DNA of 64,000 nucleotides, from contig DGQK01000051.1 in NCBI GenBank assembly GCA_002390745.1, positions 161,570 through 225,569 of the forward strand, read 5' to 3'. Of this stretch, positions 28,269 through 37,557 are shown piece by piece; the first letter of the stretch is position 1, and every line of letters begins with the position of its first letter. Origin of the DNA: Bacteroidetes bacterium UBA4416. Lineage in GTDB: Bacteria > Bacteroidota > Bacteroidia > B-17B0 > Aurantibacillaceae. The position numbers and the translations under genes are program-made. Below the pieces are notes generated by a model. It made no database searches and was not told the origin of the DNA. It saw only the letters and a list, made by a program, of their open reading frames with translations.

Positions 28269-29282
28269 TTAATAGTCGTAGAGGCTGCCGTAGTATTTGT
28301 TGATCACATTCGGATCACTCAGGTTAAGGCCTTTCAGCTCTGTAGGCTTCGGTACCATGATGGGGTAAAGGCCAATGCTTTTGCGCCTGAGGTTGGCAGG
28401 GGCAAACTCTTTTGGCGTCAGCTTTTCGTAGCCCAGCACCGGCTCATAAAATTCGGGCGGTGCTCCGTTGAACAGGTTCCTGCGGTCGACCACCTGCGCA
28501 TAAAACGAAGGAGAGATCTCGCCGTTCATCAGGGCTTTGGAGAGCATATCGTTCAGGCGCTCGTTGCGCTTATCGTAATCGTAGTTCAGCAGAATATTAC
28601 GCGCAATATCGCAGGCGCCTTTATCCACGACCTTCATGTTTGGGAAGCCGTATTTCTGGATATTGGCCAGCAGGGCTGCCGCCGTGATCGAATCCACCTT
28701 CATCTTTTCTTTTACCAGGCGGTATTTAGAGGTGTATTCCGGCAAGGTTTTGTTGCATTTCGGGTTTTTCAGGCAGGCCACACAGTAGTCGGTAGCTGCT
28801 TTGTAAGTCCCCGTATTGTATTTTTTGCTGGCATCCACGGTGGCATAAAGTTGTCCTTCCCATTCGTAGTTACGCCCGGCCTCCTTGGCTTTTTCCCATT
28901 GCCCTTTGTTCGCCCTATACTCTTTTTTGGTATTCTGGTTGTTGAACACGATCACTTCCTTTGTGGTATCGATATCGTAGCCATTGGTGATGGCTTTCTC
29001 CAGCCAGCCCAGGGCCTTATACTCTTCTTTGATCCGTTGGGCGCACATGGCAGCCTTGAAGTAATGCGTCGGGTTGATGGCGCCCTGATAGTTGTTGAAC
29101 GCGATGTCGTACTTTGCATACGCCTGCAGCAGGGAATCGTGCTTATACATGCGCTCCGCTCCCGAAACCGTTTCATGAAACGTCAAAAAATCCGCAGAGC
29201 TTACAGGAGTGTATTTGGCCTGTGAATACACACGCTTGCCGATCGCAAGGAGCGCTACAAAAAGTAAAGTTTTCGATATCAT
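28269..29282 (-). CDS. Exported DUF6624-like protein inside the condensin operon
   Basis: A 337-residue protein with a signal peptide (TLLFVALLAIGKRVYSQ). The N-terminal half has TPR-like helices (LLQAYAKYDIAFNNYQGAI, HYFKAAMCAQRIKEEYKALGWLEKAI). The C-terminal part fits the DUF6624 pattern: LLANIQKYGFPNMKVVDKGA, a middle ARNILLNYDYD, then MLSKALMNGEISPSFYAQVVDRRNLFNGAPPEFYE and ending in KSIGLYPIM. The function of that family is unknown. It lies on the same strand between the MukE-like gene (65 bases) and the SMC-like gene (64 bases). A signal peptide on a product encoded among cytosolic condensin subunits is unexpected. It may be an unrelated passenger or a real partner. Confidence 0.8.
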   Translation of the reverse strand: MISKTLLFVALLAIGKRVYSQAKYTPVSSADFLTFHETVSGAERMYKHDSLLQAYAKYDIAFNNYQGAINPTHYFKAAMCAQRIKEEYKALGWLEKAITNGYDIDTTKEVIVFNNQNTKKEYRANKGQWEKAKEAGRNYEWEGQLYATVDASKKYNTGTYKAATDYCVACLKNPKCNKTLPEYTSKYRLVKEKMKVDSITAAALLANIQKYGFPNMKVVDKGACDIARNILLNYDYDKRNERLNDMLSKALMNGEISPSFYAQVVDRRNLFNGAPPEFYEPVLGYEKLTPKEFAPANLRRKSIGLYPIMVPKPTELKGLNLSDPNVINKYYGSLYDY

Positions 29283-29347
29283 ACATTTAGCGTTATGGGG
29301 TTAAACAATTTGATTGATTTCTTAAAGATGGTCCGGACAAAATAAAA

Positions 29348-29953
29348 TCAGTTATAGATCAAACCCTGCGTATCGTCGCCGCTGCCGCTTTCCTCGTATA
29401 TCGCTACCGAATTGATGATGTCCAGCAGGTAAGTATAGGAGTCGAGCACTTTATATGATTCCGTTTTCTCGTCTTCCAGCTCGAGGAATGAGTCGCGGCT
29501 CATCAGGTCGCAGATCTCGCGCACTTTGTTATGCAGGGTTTCCGAGCGGTACAGCGGAATTTTTTGTAATTTTTGTTTCAGGCGCACATTGGCATTACAC
29601 TCTTCGGCAATTTCGCTGGGGCGGAAACGGCTCCCGATCCCGATCTTGTTGTCCATACTCGCGAAAAGATCGATGATATCGATGTAGCGTTCAAAACGCT
29701 CCAGCTTTTTTTCGATCTCGCTGTTAGGCTCATGTAGCTTCGAAAAATAGAAAAAATTATTGCCGCGCTCGATGTTGTAGCGGATCACGTTGAAGTAGGC
29801 CTGGAGCCTGTCGAAATTCTCCGGGTTATTGATCACGTCATAAAGGCGGTTCATGCCATCACGCGTTCCATTGCTGGAGATAAAGGCACCACGTGCCATC
29901 ACCGCAAAAATGTCGTGCGTTTGTTTTGGTAAATTGAAATTGTATTCTTCCAT
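29348..29953 (-). CDS. MukE/MksE (JetB)-like condensin subunit
   Basis: A 201-residue acidic, helical protein. Regions such as VMARGAFISSNGTRDGMNRLYDVI, AYFNVIRYNIERGNNFFYF and IGSRFRPSEIAEECNANVRLKQKL fit the tandem winged-helix layout of MukE-type (KITE) proteins. Size (about 200-230) and position between the kleisin-like and SMC-like genes agree with MksE/JetB. Similarity is weak by eye, so the assignment depends partly on context. Confidence 0.65.
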   Translation of the reverse strand: MEEYNFNLPKQTHDIFAVMARGAFISSNGTRDGMNRLYDVINNPENFDRLQAYFNVIRYNIERGNNFFYFSKLHEPNSEIEKKLERFERYIDIIDLFASMDNKIGIGSRFRPSEIAEECNANVRLKQKLQKIPLYRSETLHNKVREICDLMSRDSFLELEDEKTESYKVLDSYTYLLDIINSVAIYEESGSGDDTQGLIYN

Positions 29954-30105
29954 TGTCGTTAATTAGTGATTTGTTGAACCAGGGAGTTGTTGAATTCTCT
30001 GATTAACTGCTCTCATCTGTTATTACTGTTATTTGAAATCCCGTTGGCTTCGAGAGCCTCAGCCAGCGGTGTATTTCTCACATCTCAATACGCTCTACTC
30101 ACATC

Positions 30106-31332
30106 TCATTTCTTCTTCACCTTTTCCTTCATCGGCAATATGAGCGTATAGCCCAGCCGTTTTTTCGTTTCGCCCTCCGTATAATCGTGGTACTGCAGGC
30201 GGTATTTAAAGTCGAGCTGCGTCTGGTACTCCATCGCAATCTCTACAAATAGCGATAAGCGCTCTTCAAACGACACATTCCCGATCATCTTCGGAAATTT
30301 ATAATCCATCAGGTACTCGAATAAATTTTGCTTGCCCTGGTTCAGAAAGCGGTCCACCAGCTTCTCTGTATCCAGCTTGATTTGCTGCTCCAGGCCTTTG
30401 TCCTTGAAGTTGCCCGCCATCTTGTCGGCCAGACCACGCACCATCAGGCGCGTAATTTTGTATTTCTCCGAGATCCGCTTACAGAGCACATGCCCATCGT
30501 CGCTGTACAGGAAGTCGATCGGGATCTTGGTCTTTGGCGTCTTATGCCCGTTGTGTTTCAGCGTGTTGATGTTCTGCACGATCTCCCGGAAATTGGTTTT
30601 GAAGTGCAGGGTCCCGTGGTCTTTCACCTCTTTCAGGCGCTGTGCTTTTTTGTACACATCGAGCTGGAACTGGATCTTATTGATGAAGTCCGTAATATCT
30701 GTCTGGATCTCGATGAGGAAGTCGAGGTTCTCGATGAGGCTTGCTTTCAGGGCCGTTACAATGCCAAACAGCTCACTGTCGTTGGTGATGGAGAACAGTG
30801 TTCTCGTTTCGTCCACGATGTCCGTGGTTTTCTTGATGAACTCGATGATCGTGTCGCGCTTCTCCCTGTAGTCCTCCAGCTTCTGCAGCTTGATGCGGTA
30901 GTTGCTTTCGTTCTTGTAGGTATCATCCACGTTCTTCTGCAGCTTGATGATCTCGCGGGTGAGCGTGGCATTGATGCGCTTGAGGTATTTCTTGATGCTG
31001 CGCAGGAAGCGCATTTCGCGGGCTTCCTGGTAAAATGCGATGTGGCGTTTCAGCTCGTTGATGTAATCGTTGATGAAGCCCGGCGTAACCTCGCCGATCT
31101 CCATGAAATCCTCGAACATCGCCACCACAGAGTCGTTCAGGCTCACGATGTTCTCGTACTCGAATAAAATATCGAGCGAGATGAGCTTCTTGTACTGCTC
31201 CTCGGTAATGTCGTCGCGGCCCAGGAGCTCATTCACGGTTACCTGGTCCCGCTGCCCGAACAGTAATTCAACTATACCACGGTTGTGATAGAGGTTTGAT
31301 AGTAAATCTTTAACATTGACCTGTAAACTCAT
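30106..31332 (-). CDS. MukF/MksF (JetA)-like kleisin subunit
   Basis: A 408-residue protein and first gene of the operon. The N-terminus (about 1-95) looks like a winged helix (VKDLLSNLYHNRGIVELLFG, VTVNELLGRDDITEEQYKKLISLDIL). A helical and coiled-coil middle (100-260) follows, with a mixed C-terminal domain ending RYRLQYHDYTEGETKKRLGYTLILPM. This is the layout of MukF/MksF and Wadjet JetA. A Mg/ATP-binding motif is not expected and none is seen. A 152-base gap separates it from the next gene. Kleisin assignment is mixed evidence: architecture plus gene order. Confidence 0.65.
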   Translation of the reverse strand: MSLQVNVKDLLSNLYHNRGIVELLFGQRDQVTVNELLGRDDITEEQYKKLISLDILFEYENIVSLNDSVVAMFEDFMEIGEVTPGFINDYINELKRHIAFYQEAREMRFLRSIKKYLKRINATLTREIIKLQKNVDDTYKNESNYRIKLQKLEDYREKRDTIIEFIKKTTDIVDETRTLFSITNDSELFGIVTALKASLIENLDFLIEIQTDITDFINKIQFQLDVYKKAQRLKEVKDHGTLHFKTNFREIVQNINTLKHNGHKTPKTKIPIDFLYSDDGHVLCKRISEKYKITRLMVRGLADKMAGNFKDKGLEQQIKLDTEKLVDRFLNQGKQNLFEYLMDYKFPKMIGNVSFEERLSLFVEIAMEYQTQLDFKYRLQYHDYTEGETKKRLGYTLILPMKEKVKKK

Positions 31333-31803
31333 TCAATTAGCTCTGTTTAACACATAAAAATACGAAGGCTTGGGGGCGTACTAAAGTCGGGTTATTAACA
31401 AAAAGCCGAGTAATTCACTAAATCGCCCGGGGGCTTTGTGTAAAGCTCTGGAAAACAGCTTTTTTACTGTTAATTAGAAGTGGAAAACGTCGGCACCCGT
31501 GATTTTACGTGGCCTAAAGCGATCAGGGCAATAATTTAAAACATGCCGGCAGGCATTTTCAGGCTTTGGGTGTGCTCCTGCGGCCGTGCGATCGCTTCGA
31601 TCTTTATGCGGCACTTTGGTTACTGAGTGCCCGGCCAAAAAAAGGATTCCACCGCCTGTCGGCAGAGTAAGTGTGGCGCCCGGCTTAAAAAAGAGAGAAA
31701 GTCAAATGCTGCACCCCCGTTTTTTGCAATATAAGCTTTAGCAGGCTCTTGTTTCCGCCAATTTTAGTATCTTTAAAAGATAATCCAGTTCCTAATCCAT
31801 TTT
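31333..31803. other. Divergent intergenic region with M16-side promoter
   Basis: 470 bases between the condensin-like operon and the M16 peptidase. No gene is visible. A promoter-like pair for the rightward gene is present: TTG at 31749-31751 and TATCTTTA at 31768-31775 (one mismatch to TAnnTTTG). I could not pick a clear promoter for the leftward operon. Confidence 0.45.
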
Positions 31804-33042
31804 ATGATTCAATTCGAAAAATTCAAGCTTAAAAATAATCTCACGGTTATCGTTCACCAGGATAAAAGCACGCCGATGGCCTGTGTCAATATCATCTACG
31901 ATGTCGGCGCCCGCGACGAAGATGAGAACAAAACCGGTTTTGCGCATCTGTTTGAGCACCTCATGTTTGGAGGCAGCATCAATATCCCCAATTACGATGA
32001 GCCCCTGCAAATGGTGGGCGGCGAAAACAATGCCTTCACCACCAACGATATCACCAACTATTACTCCACCGTTCCGTCCGAGAACCTGGAAACCGCGTTC
32101 TGGCTGGAGAGCGACCGCATGCTGAGCCTGGCCTTCGATAAAAAGAGCCTGGAAGTGCAGCGGAATGTGGTGATCGAGGAATTCAAACAACGTTACCTGA
32201 ACCAGCCTTACGGCGATGTATGGCTGTTGCTGAGGCCGCTGGTATATAAAGTGCATCCTTACAAATGGGCAACGATCGGTAAGGAGATCAGGCACATTGA
32301 AGAAGCCACGATGGACGATGTGAAATCGTTCTTTAAAGCGCATTACAACCCCAGCAATGCCGTACTGGTAGTAGCAGGGGATGTGGAATTGGAGCATGTG
32401 AAAAGCCTGGCTGAAAAATGGTTTGAGCCGATCGATGCAGGCATTAAGCCGCAGCGTAATCTACCGGCAGAACCTGAACAAACCGAGTACCGCAGCATGA
32501 CCGTGGAACGCGATGTGCCCATCAACTCCGTTTACAGGGCCTACCGCATGTGTTCCCGCAAAGACCCGGAATACCACACGGTGGATCTGATCTCCGATAT
32601 CCTGTCGCGCGGCAATTCCTCGCGCTTGTATAAAACACTCATCAAGGACAAGCAATTGTTTTCCGATGTGAATGCTTATGTGATGGGCGATTTTGATAAA
32701 GGCCTCTTTGTGATCTCCGGAAAATTGAACGAGGGTGTAAGCATGGAGCAGGCGGAAGCCGGCATCGATGCGGAAATAGAACGGCTGCAAAACGAGCTGG
32801 TGCCGGCTGATGAATTGCAGAAATGCAAGAACAAGATCGAATCTACGGTAACCTACAGCGAAACCGATGTGCTCAACAAGGCTACGAACCTGGCTATTTC
32901 CGAGCTGCTGGGAGATGCCAACCTCATCAACCAGGAAATAGAAAATTACAATAAGGTAACGGCAGAGCAGATCCGGGAGCAGGCGAATAAGATTTTAAGA
33001 AAAACGAATTGCTCAACACTGTATTATCTGAAGAAAAAATAG
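31804..33042 (+). CDS. M16 family zinc peptidase
   Basis: A 412-residue pitrilysin-type protease. The inverted zinc motif HLFEH is complete (His48, Glu51, His52 in GFAHLFEHLMFGGS), with the downstream zinc-ligand Glu near 125 (VVIEEFKQRY). Length fits a single-chain M16B subunit such as those that act as homodimers or with an inactive partner. No signal peptide is present. An inactive partner lacking HxxEH is not seen beside it, so it is likely a homodimer. Confidence 0.93.
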   Translation: MIQFEKFKLKNNLTVIVHQDKSTPMACVNIIYDVGARDEDENKTGFAHLFEHLMFGGSINIPNYDEPLQMVGGENNAFTTNDITNYYSTVPSENLETAFWLESDRMLSLAFDKKSLEVQRNVVIEEFKQRYLNQPYGDVWLLLRPLVYKVHPYKWATIGKEIRHIEEATMDDVKSFFKAHYNPSNAVLVVAGDVELEHVKSLAEKWFEPIDAGIKPQRNLPAEPEQTEYRSMTVERDVPINSVYRAYRMCSRKDPEYHTVDLISDILSRGNSSRLYKTLIKDKQLFSDVNAYVMGDFDKGLFVISGKLNEGVSMEQAEAGIDAEIERLQNELVPADELQKCKNKIESTVTYSETDVLNKATNLAISELLGDANLINQEIENYNKVTAEQIREQANKILRKTNCSTLYYLKKK

Positions 33043-33104
33043 ACTCCCGCAGATCGCGCAGCGAAACTGCTTTGCGAACTCTGCGGTTAAGAATGTAACA
33101 ACAC

Positions 33105-34058
33105 ATGACCATAGCCGAAATATCACACCGACTCAATCATCTTCAGTTCAATTCTGATGTCATTAACCTGTATGAGGAACCTCATCGCTTTTATCATACC
33201 TTAACGCATATCGAAGAGGTGATGAAGCAGCTTCAGGAAGCCGATCTGTTGAAGCATGACGAACTGTTCCTGGCCGCCGTGTTCCATGATATCATTTACA
33301 ACCCCCAGTCGGCCACCAATGAGGAGGATTCGGCTGAATACTTCCTGCAATCGGCCAAAACCTCCGGTCTGACCGATGCACAGAAAGATCATATCAGGCA
33401 GCTGATCCTCGATACCAAAACGCATAAAGCCTCCGTACCACTCTCAGAAGAGTTCATCAAAGCCGACCTTGCTATTTTCGAAGCGCCTTTCGATAAATTG
33501 ATCCAATATGAAAAGCAGATCTTTAAGGAGTTCCAGTTTGTGGACTATAAGATCTATAAAGAGAAACGTGTTGAGGCCCTGCAGCATTTCAACGCCAATG
33601 GAAAGCTGAATCACCTCATCAGCTATGTCAATTCCGTGGAGCCGAATATCGGTGTTTTTGCAGGAAGCTTTAACCCCTTTCATAAAGGCCACTACAACGT
33701 GCTGCAAAAAGCGGAGAAGCTGTTTGATAAGGTGATCATCGCCTTTGGCAAAAATCCGGAGAAGGGCGAGCGCTCATGGGATATCCCCAAAACCCTTGCC
33801 TACAGGCAGCAGGAGGAGTATAACGGCCTGGTCACTGACTTTGTGGATTCGCTTGGGTATGAGGTAACCATTGTGCGCGGCCTGCGAAATTCCACGGACT
33901 TTCAATACGAGCAAAACCAGTACCGCTACATCCAGGAGCTGAAGCCCGACATTAAGATCGTGAATGTCTTTTGCGACAAAGAATTCGAGCACATCAGCTC
34001 TTCCGGTATCCGCACGCTGGAAAAATACAATAAGCACCAGGGATATTTACTGCACTAA
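33105..34058 (+). CDS. coaD: HD-domain phosphohydrolase fused to phosphopantetheine adenylyltransferase
   Basis: A 317-residue two-domain protein. Residues about 1-175 form an HD-superfamily hydrolase with His31 and His35 in YHTLTH, His61-Asp62 in AVFHDIIYN, and the later ADLAIFEA segment. Residues about 180-317 form CoaD, which makes dephospho-CoA from phosphopantetheine and ATP: GVFAGSFNPFHKGHYNVL (nucleotidyltransferase HxGH), RGLRNSTDFQYEQNQYRYIQ and HISSSGIRTLEKYN. Free-standing CoaD is about 160 residues, so this is a fusion, not a long start. An HD domain on CoaD could hydrolyse a nucleotide or CoA-pathway intermediate; that is inference. Confidence 0.9.
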   Translation: MTIAEISHRLNHLQFNSDVINLYEEPHRFYHTLTHIEEVMKQLQEADLLKHDELFLAAVFHDIIYNPQSATNEEDSAEYFLQSAKTSGLTDAQKDHIRQLILDTKTHKASVPLSEEFIKADLAIFEAPFDKLIQYEKQIFKEFQFVDYKIYKEKRVEALQHFNANGKLNHLISYVNSVEPNIGVFAGSFNPFHKGHYNVLQKAEKLFDKVIIAFGKNPEKGERSWDIPKTLAYRQQEEYNGLVTDFVDSLGYEVTIVRGLRNSTDFQYEQNQYRYIQELKPDIKIVNVFCDKEFEHISSSGIRTLEKYNKHQGYLLH

Positions 34059-34070
34059 ACGATTAGCACC

Positions 34071-36887
34071 ATGAAGAAACGTTTGTTTTATGTTGCCTGC
34101 CTTTCACTTCTGGTGGCGGGTTTACAGGCTCAGAAGCTCTACAGCCTTGCCAATGGTACCACGAAGGAGGATTATATGGCAAAGACGGTCATCATCAGGG
34201 TAAAGCCTGCCTTTGCAGCGCTTTGCTCGGAAGAAAAGATCGAGCATGCCGGCTTTAAGGCCATGGCAGCGGCATTGGGCGCTGCCAACCTGCATAAAAA
34301 ATTCCCGAAGGATCAGGCTCCGGCGAAGGCCTTCAATGAAGCCGGGCAGCGTTTTGCCGATCTGTCCCTGATCTATGAGCTGAACTATTCGGCGGATGCG
34401 CCTATCGAGAAGGCCATCAGTAAGCTGCTGGCATCGGGCATCCTCGTTTATGCCGAACCGCATTTTATTCCTAAAGCGACCTATGCGCCCAATGACCCGC
34501 TGGCTAACCCGACGGATCAATACCACCTCCAGAAAATCAATGCCTTCACGGCCTGGAATACCAACCGCGGCGACTCGGCGATCGTGATTGCCATTACCGA
34601 TACCGGCACTGACCCAACGCACAGCGACCTTGCCAATAACATCAAGCGCAATTATGCCGATGTGCCGGATGGCGTGGACAACGACGGCGACGGCTATATC
34701 GACAATTACAAAGGTTGGGATATGGGCATGAACGATAATGACCCCACCTGGGAGTTCAACAGCCACGGTGTGCATGTGTGCGGCATTGCCGGCGCCAGTG
34801 CGGATAATAACCTGGGTGGCGCCGGTGTGGGTTTCAACTGCAAGATCCTTCCTGTAAAGATCAGCGATGCCAACGGCACCCTGATAGCTGCGTATGAAGG
34901 TATCAAGTATGCCGCCGATCATGGTGCGGCAATCATCAACTGCTCCTGGGGTGGAGGCGGCGCCAGCCAGTTCGGGCAGGATATTGTGGATTATGCAACC
35001 ATCAACAAAGGCTGCCTGGTGGTAGCGGCCGCCGGCAATAACGGCGTAGACGGCGATTTCTTTCCCGCCTCTTACAATTATGTGCTTGCGGTAGCCAACA
35101 CCAATTCAAGCGATACCAAAAATTTCAGCTCCAATTACGGCTACTTTGTGGACGTATGCGCACCCGGAGAAAACATCAACTCCACCTGGCCAGGAAGCTT
35201 TTACATCACACAAACGGGCACTTCCATGTCTTCGCCGGTAGTGGCCGGTGCGGCAGGCATCGTCAAAAAACAATTTCCGGCCTATAATGGCCTGCAGATC
35301 GGCGAGCGCCTGAAAGTAACAGCCGATGATATCTACCCTTCCAATGCCTCCTACCTCAATAAGCTGGGAACCGGCAGAATTAACCTGTTCAGGGCCATTA
35401 CCGATCCGCCGTCGCCGAGCGTGGTATTCAGCGACAAGCAATTTACCGATCATAACGATGATGCCTTTATTGTTGGAGATACCCTGTTCATCACCGGCAA
35501 ATTCACCAATTACCTCGATCCGACAACAGCTCTCAATGTTACGGTAACGCCGCTTTCGGCCTACGCCACCATCGTGGACAATACAACTTCACTGGGTGTG
35601 ATTACAACGCTGGCCAGCAAAACCAACACGAACGATGCCTTTGCCTTTAAGCTCGGCGGGAGCATCCCGGTGAACCAGGCCATTGATTTTGAAGTGCTGA
35701 TGCAGGATGGCAGCTACTCGGCGAAACAATTTTTCAGCGTATTCATCAACGTGGATTACATTGATATTAAGATCAACGATGTGTATACTACTGCTACCAG
35801 CAAAGGAAAAGCGGGCTACAACCAGGACGCGCAGGTACAGGGGCTGGGCTTTAAATACAAGGGCATCGACCTCCTGTATGAAGCCGGCCTGATGATCGGG
35901 AAAGATACCAATACCGTATCTGATTGTGTGCGCGGCACGAACACCAGCGTGTCGGATGTTGATTTCATGAATCTAAATCGCATTGTGAGGGTGTTGCCTT
36001 CTGTGACCTCCGATTTTGATACCAGGGCAAGCTTCAATGATAATGCAGCATTCACGCCGATCAAGGTGGAAGTGGAGCAGAATACCTACGCCTGGAGTTC
36101 GGCGCCCTACCGCAATTTTGTGATCTGGGAATATAACATTAAGAACACGCATGCTACGGATACCCTGAAAAATGCCTATGCCGGTATTTTTGCCGATTGG
36201 GATATCGACGGGTCGAGCTATACGCAAAACCGGAGTAATTATCATGCCGCAACTAAAATGGGCTATAGCTTTTACACGGCTGCCAATGGGAAATACGGCG
36301 GCATTAAATTGCTGACTGATACGGCTGCACCAAATTTTTATGCGGTAGACCACGTCAGCGGCGGTAACGGCGGGCTCGATTTTGCCAACGGCGTGGACAG
36401 CTGGGATAAGTACAAGTCGATGAGCACACAGCGCCTGGCAGCAGGAGTTGCCGGTGCCGGCAACGATGTGATCAATGTGATGAGCACCGGTCCGCTGAAA
36501 ATTGCGCCGGGTAAATCGGTGAAAGTAGCCTTTGCCATTCTGGGAGCCGACAGCCTCACGCCCCTGATCCACGCGGCCATGCAGGCCGATACGGTTTACC
36601 ATAAGTTGAAATTGCCACCGGTGCAGCCCAATGCGATTGATGAGCTTGTGGATGCATCTGTAACTATATTTCCTAACCCGGCCAAAAGCAGCATGACCAT
36701 TTTGCAGGAGAAGCCCCTGTTTGCAACGTTTGAGCTCTATAGCGTGAATGGCGTGCTGGTTTCGGAGAATAAGCTGGAGAGTGCACGCCAAACAATTGAT
36801 ATGGCAGGCTTTTCGGAAGGGATTTATGTCATCCGGTTGATTGGGCCACAAAAATCGGTCTTCAAAAAAATAGTGCTGATCAGATAG
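34071..36887 (+). CDS. Subtilisin-family (S8) protease with T9SS type A sorting domain
   Basis: A 938-residue exported serine protease. The signal peptide ends near AGLQAQ. An inhibitor-like propeptide covers about 30-140. The catalytic triad is Asp177 (ITDTGTD), His232 (NSHGVHVCG) and Ser385 (GTSMSSPVVAGAAG). The stretch VDNDGDGYIDNYKGWDM is a likely calcium loop. A beta-rich accessory region (450-840) precedes a C-terminal type A sorting domain (VTIFPNPAKSSMTI ... FSEGIYVIRLIG), so export is by T9SS. It follows the HD-CoaD gene by 12 bases, but a functional link is unlikely. Confidence 0.94.
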   Translation: MKKRLFYVACLSLLVAGLQAQKLYSLANGTTKEDYMAKTVIIRVKPAFAALCSEEKIEHAGFKAMAAALGAANLHKKFPKDQAPAKAFNEAGQRFADLSLIYELNYSADAPIEKAISKLLASGILVYAEPHFIPKATYAPNDPLANPTDQYHLQKINAFTAWNTNRGDSAIVIAITDTGTDPTHSDLANNIKRNYADVPDGVDNDGDGYIDNYKGWDMGMNDNDPTWEFNSHGVHVCGIAGASADNNLGGAGVGFNCKILPVKISDANGTLIAAYEGIKYAADHGAAIINCSWGGGGASQFGQDIVDYATINKGCLVVAAAGNNGVDGDFFPASYNYVLAVANTNSSDTKNFSSNYGYFVDVCAPGENINSTWPGSFYITQTGTSMSSPVVAGAAGIVKKQFPAYNGLQIGERLKVTADDIYPSNASYLNKLGTGRINLFRAITDPPSPSVVFSDKQFTDHNDDAFIVGDTLFITGKFTNYLDPTTALNVTVTPLSAYATIVDNTTSLGVITTLASKTNTNDAFAFKLGGSIPVNQAIDFEVLMQDGSYSAKQFFSVFINVDYIDIKINDVYTTATSKGKAGYNQDAQVQGLGFKYKGIDLLYEAGLMIGKDTNTVSDCVRGTNTSVSDVDFMNLNRIVRVLPSVTSDFDTRASFNDNAAFTPIKVEVEQNTYAWSSAPYRNFVIWEYNIKNTHATDTLKNAYAGIFADWDIDGSSYTQNRSNYHAATKMGYSFYTAANGKYGGIKLLTDTAAPNFYAVDHVSGGNGGLDFANGVDSWDKYKSMSTQRLAAGVAGAGNDVINVMSTGPLKIAPGKSVKVAFAILGADSLTPLIHAAMQADTVYHKLKLPPVQPNAIDELVDASVTIFPNPAKSSMTILQEKPLFATFELYSVNGVLVSENKLESARQTIDMAGFSEGIYVIRLIGPQKSVFKKIVLIR

Positions 36888-36890
36888 CTT

Positions 36891-37355
36891 ATGGTAGGGT
36901 ATAGAAGAGTTCTAATGTTTGTTATCATAGGAACTTTAATTGCCTGTGTTATCTGGGGGTATATGTGTTACTATGAGTATACGTATAATAAGAGCAAATA
37001 CAGGTTTATAGAAAAGCTGGTTCCTGAAAAATATAGGTTACGCAATACTGCGGATGATGAGTGGTTAATATTTGATCCTTGCGGATTAACAGAAAGCGAC
37101 TTTGAGTATTGTTATAGTAAAGCCTGTCATTACGATTCACTCCAGCAAGCCGACTCTTCTCGATACTACTATGAAAAACTACTTAGCCATCACAATAGTC
37201 CAAATGAAAAGGAATACGAAAAAATATTTTCCTGCGAGAATGACTATAAGGAATATAGATATGCTAAATGGGTTAAATATTCAATGGCTTCTGAAAAAAC
37301 AGGCGATAAAAAAATAAGATTGCTTTTGGATATTGAATTAAAATCTTTTCAGTGA
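36891..37355 (+). CDS. Small membrane-anchored protein of unknown function
   Basis: A 154-residue protein starting 3 bases after the subtilase stop. An N-terminal transmembrane segment (VLMFVIIGTLIACVIWGYMC) is followed by a soluble, Tyr- and charge-rich domain (YNKSKYRFIEKLVPEKYRLR, FDPCGLTESDFEYCYSKACHYDS). Base composition is clearly AT-richer than its neighbours, with frequent TTA, AAA and AAT codons, which suggests recent acquisition. I do not recognise a family. Confidence 0.7.
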   Translation: MVGYRRVLMFVIIGTLIACVIWGYMCYYEYTYNKSKYRFIEKLVPEKYRLRNTADDEWLIFDPCGLTESDFEYCYSKACHYDSLQQADSSRYYYEKLLSHHNSPNEKEYEKIFSCENDYKEYRYAKWVKYSMASEKTGDKKIRLLLDIELKSFQ

Positions 37356-37557
37356 TGCGGTTACTTTTCCCCAAATCAGCACTAGTAAAGGCATGGTTTA
37401 TTTGATAAAAGACATTTTATACGCATAACGCATAGACACCTTGATCCATAAGTACGATGACAGCGGCTGCATTTATTATCCCCGGTTAAAGAGCCCGAAT
37501 ATTCCTGCGCTCCGCCTTGCAAAATTTCCCTATATTTACCCTTTATTTTTTTGACAC

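Noticed and set aside
28239..29225. A 328-codon open frame on the plus strand
   Set aside because: It lies opposite the DUF6624-like gene, lacks any family pattern, and its composition mirrors the codon use of the real gene.
30328..31167. Long plus-strand open frame over the kleisin-like gene
   Set aside because: Antisense shadow of a gene with good architecture; no domain motifs of its own.
31333..31803. JetD-like gene hidden beside the condensin operon
   Set aside because: No open frame of adequate size or character in this gap, and the neighbouring genes are an M16 peptidase and a thioredoxin-like gene.
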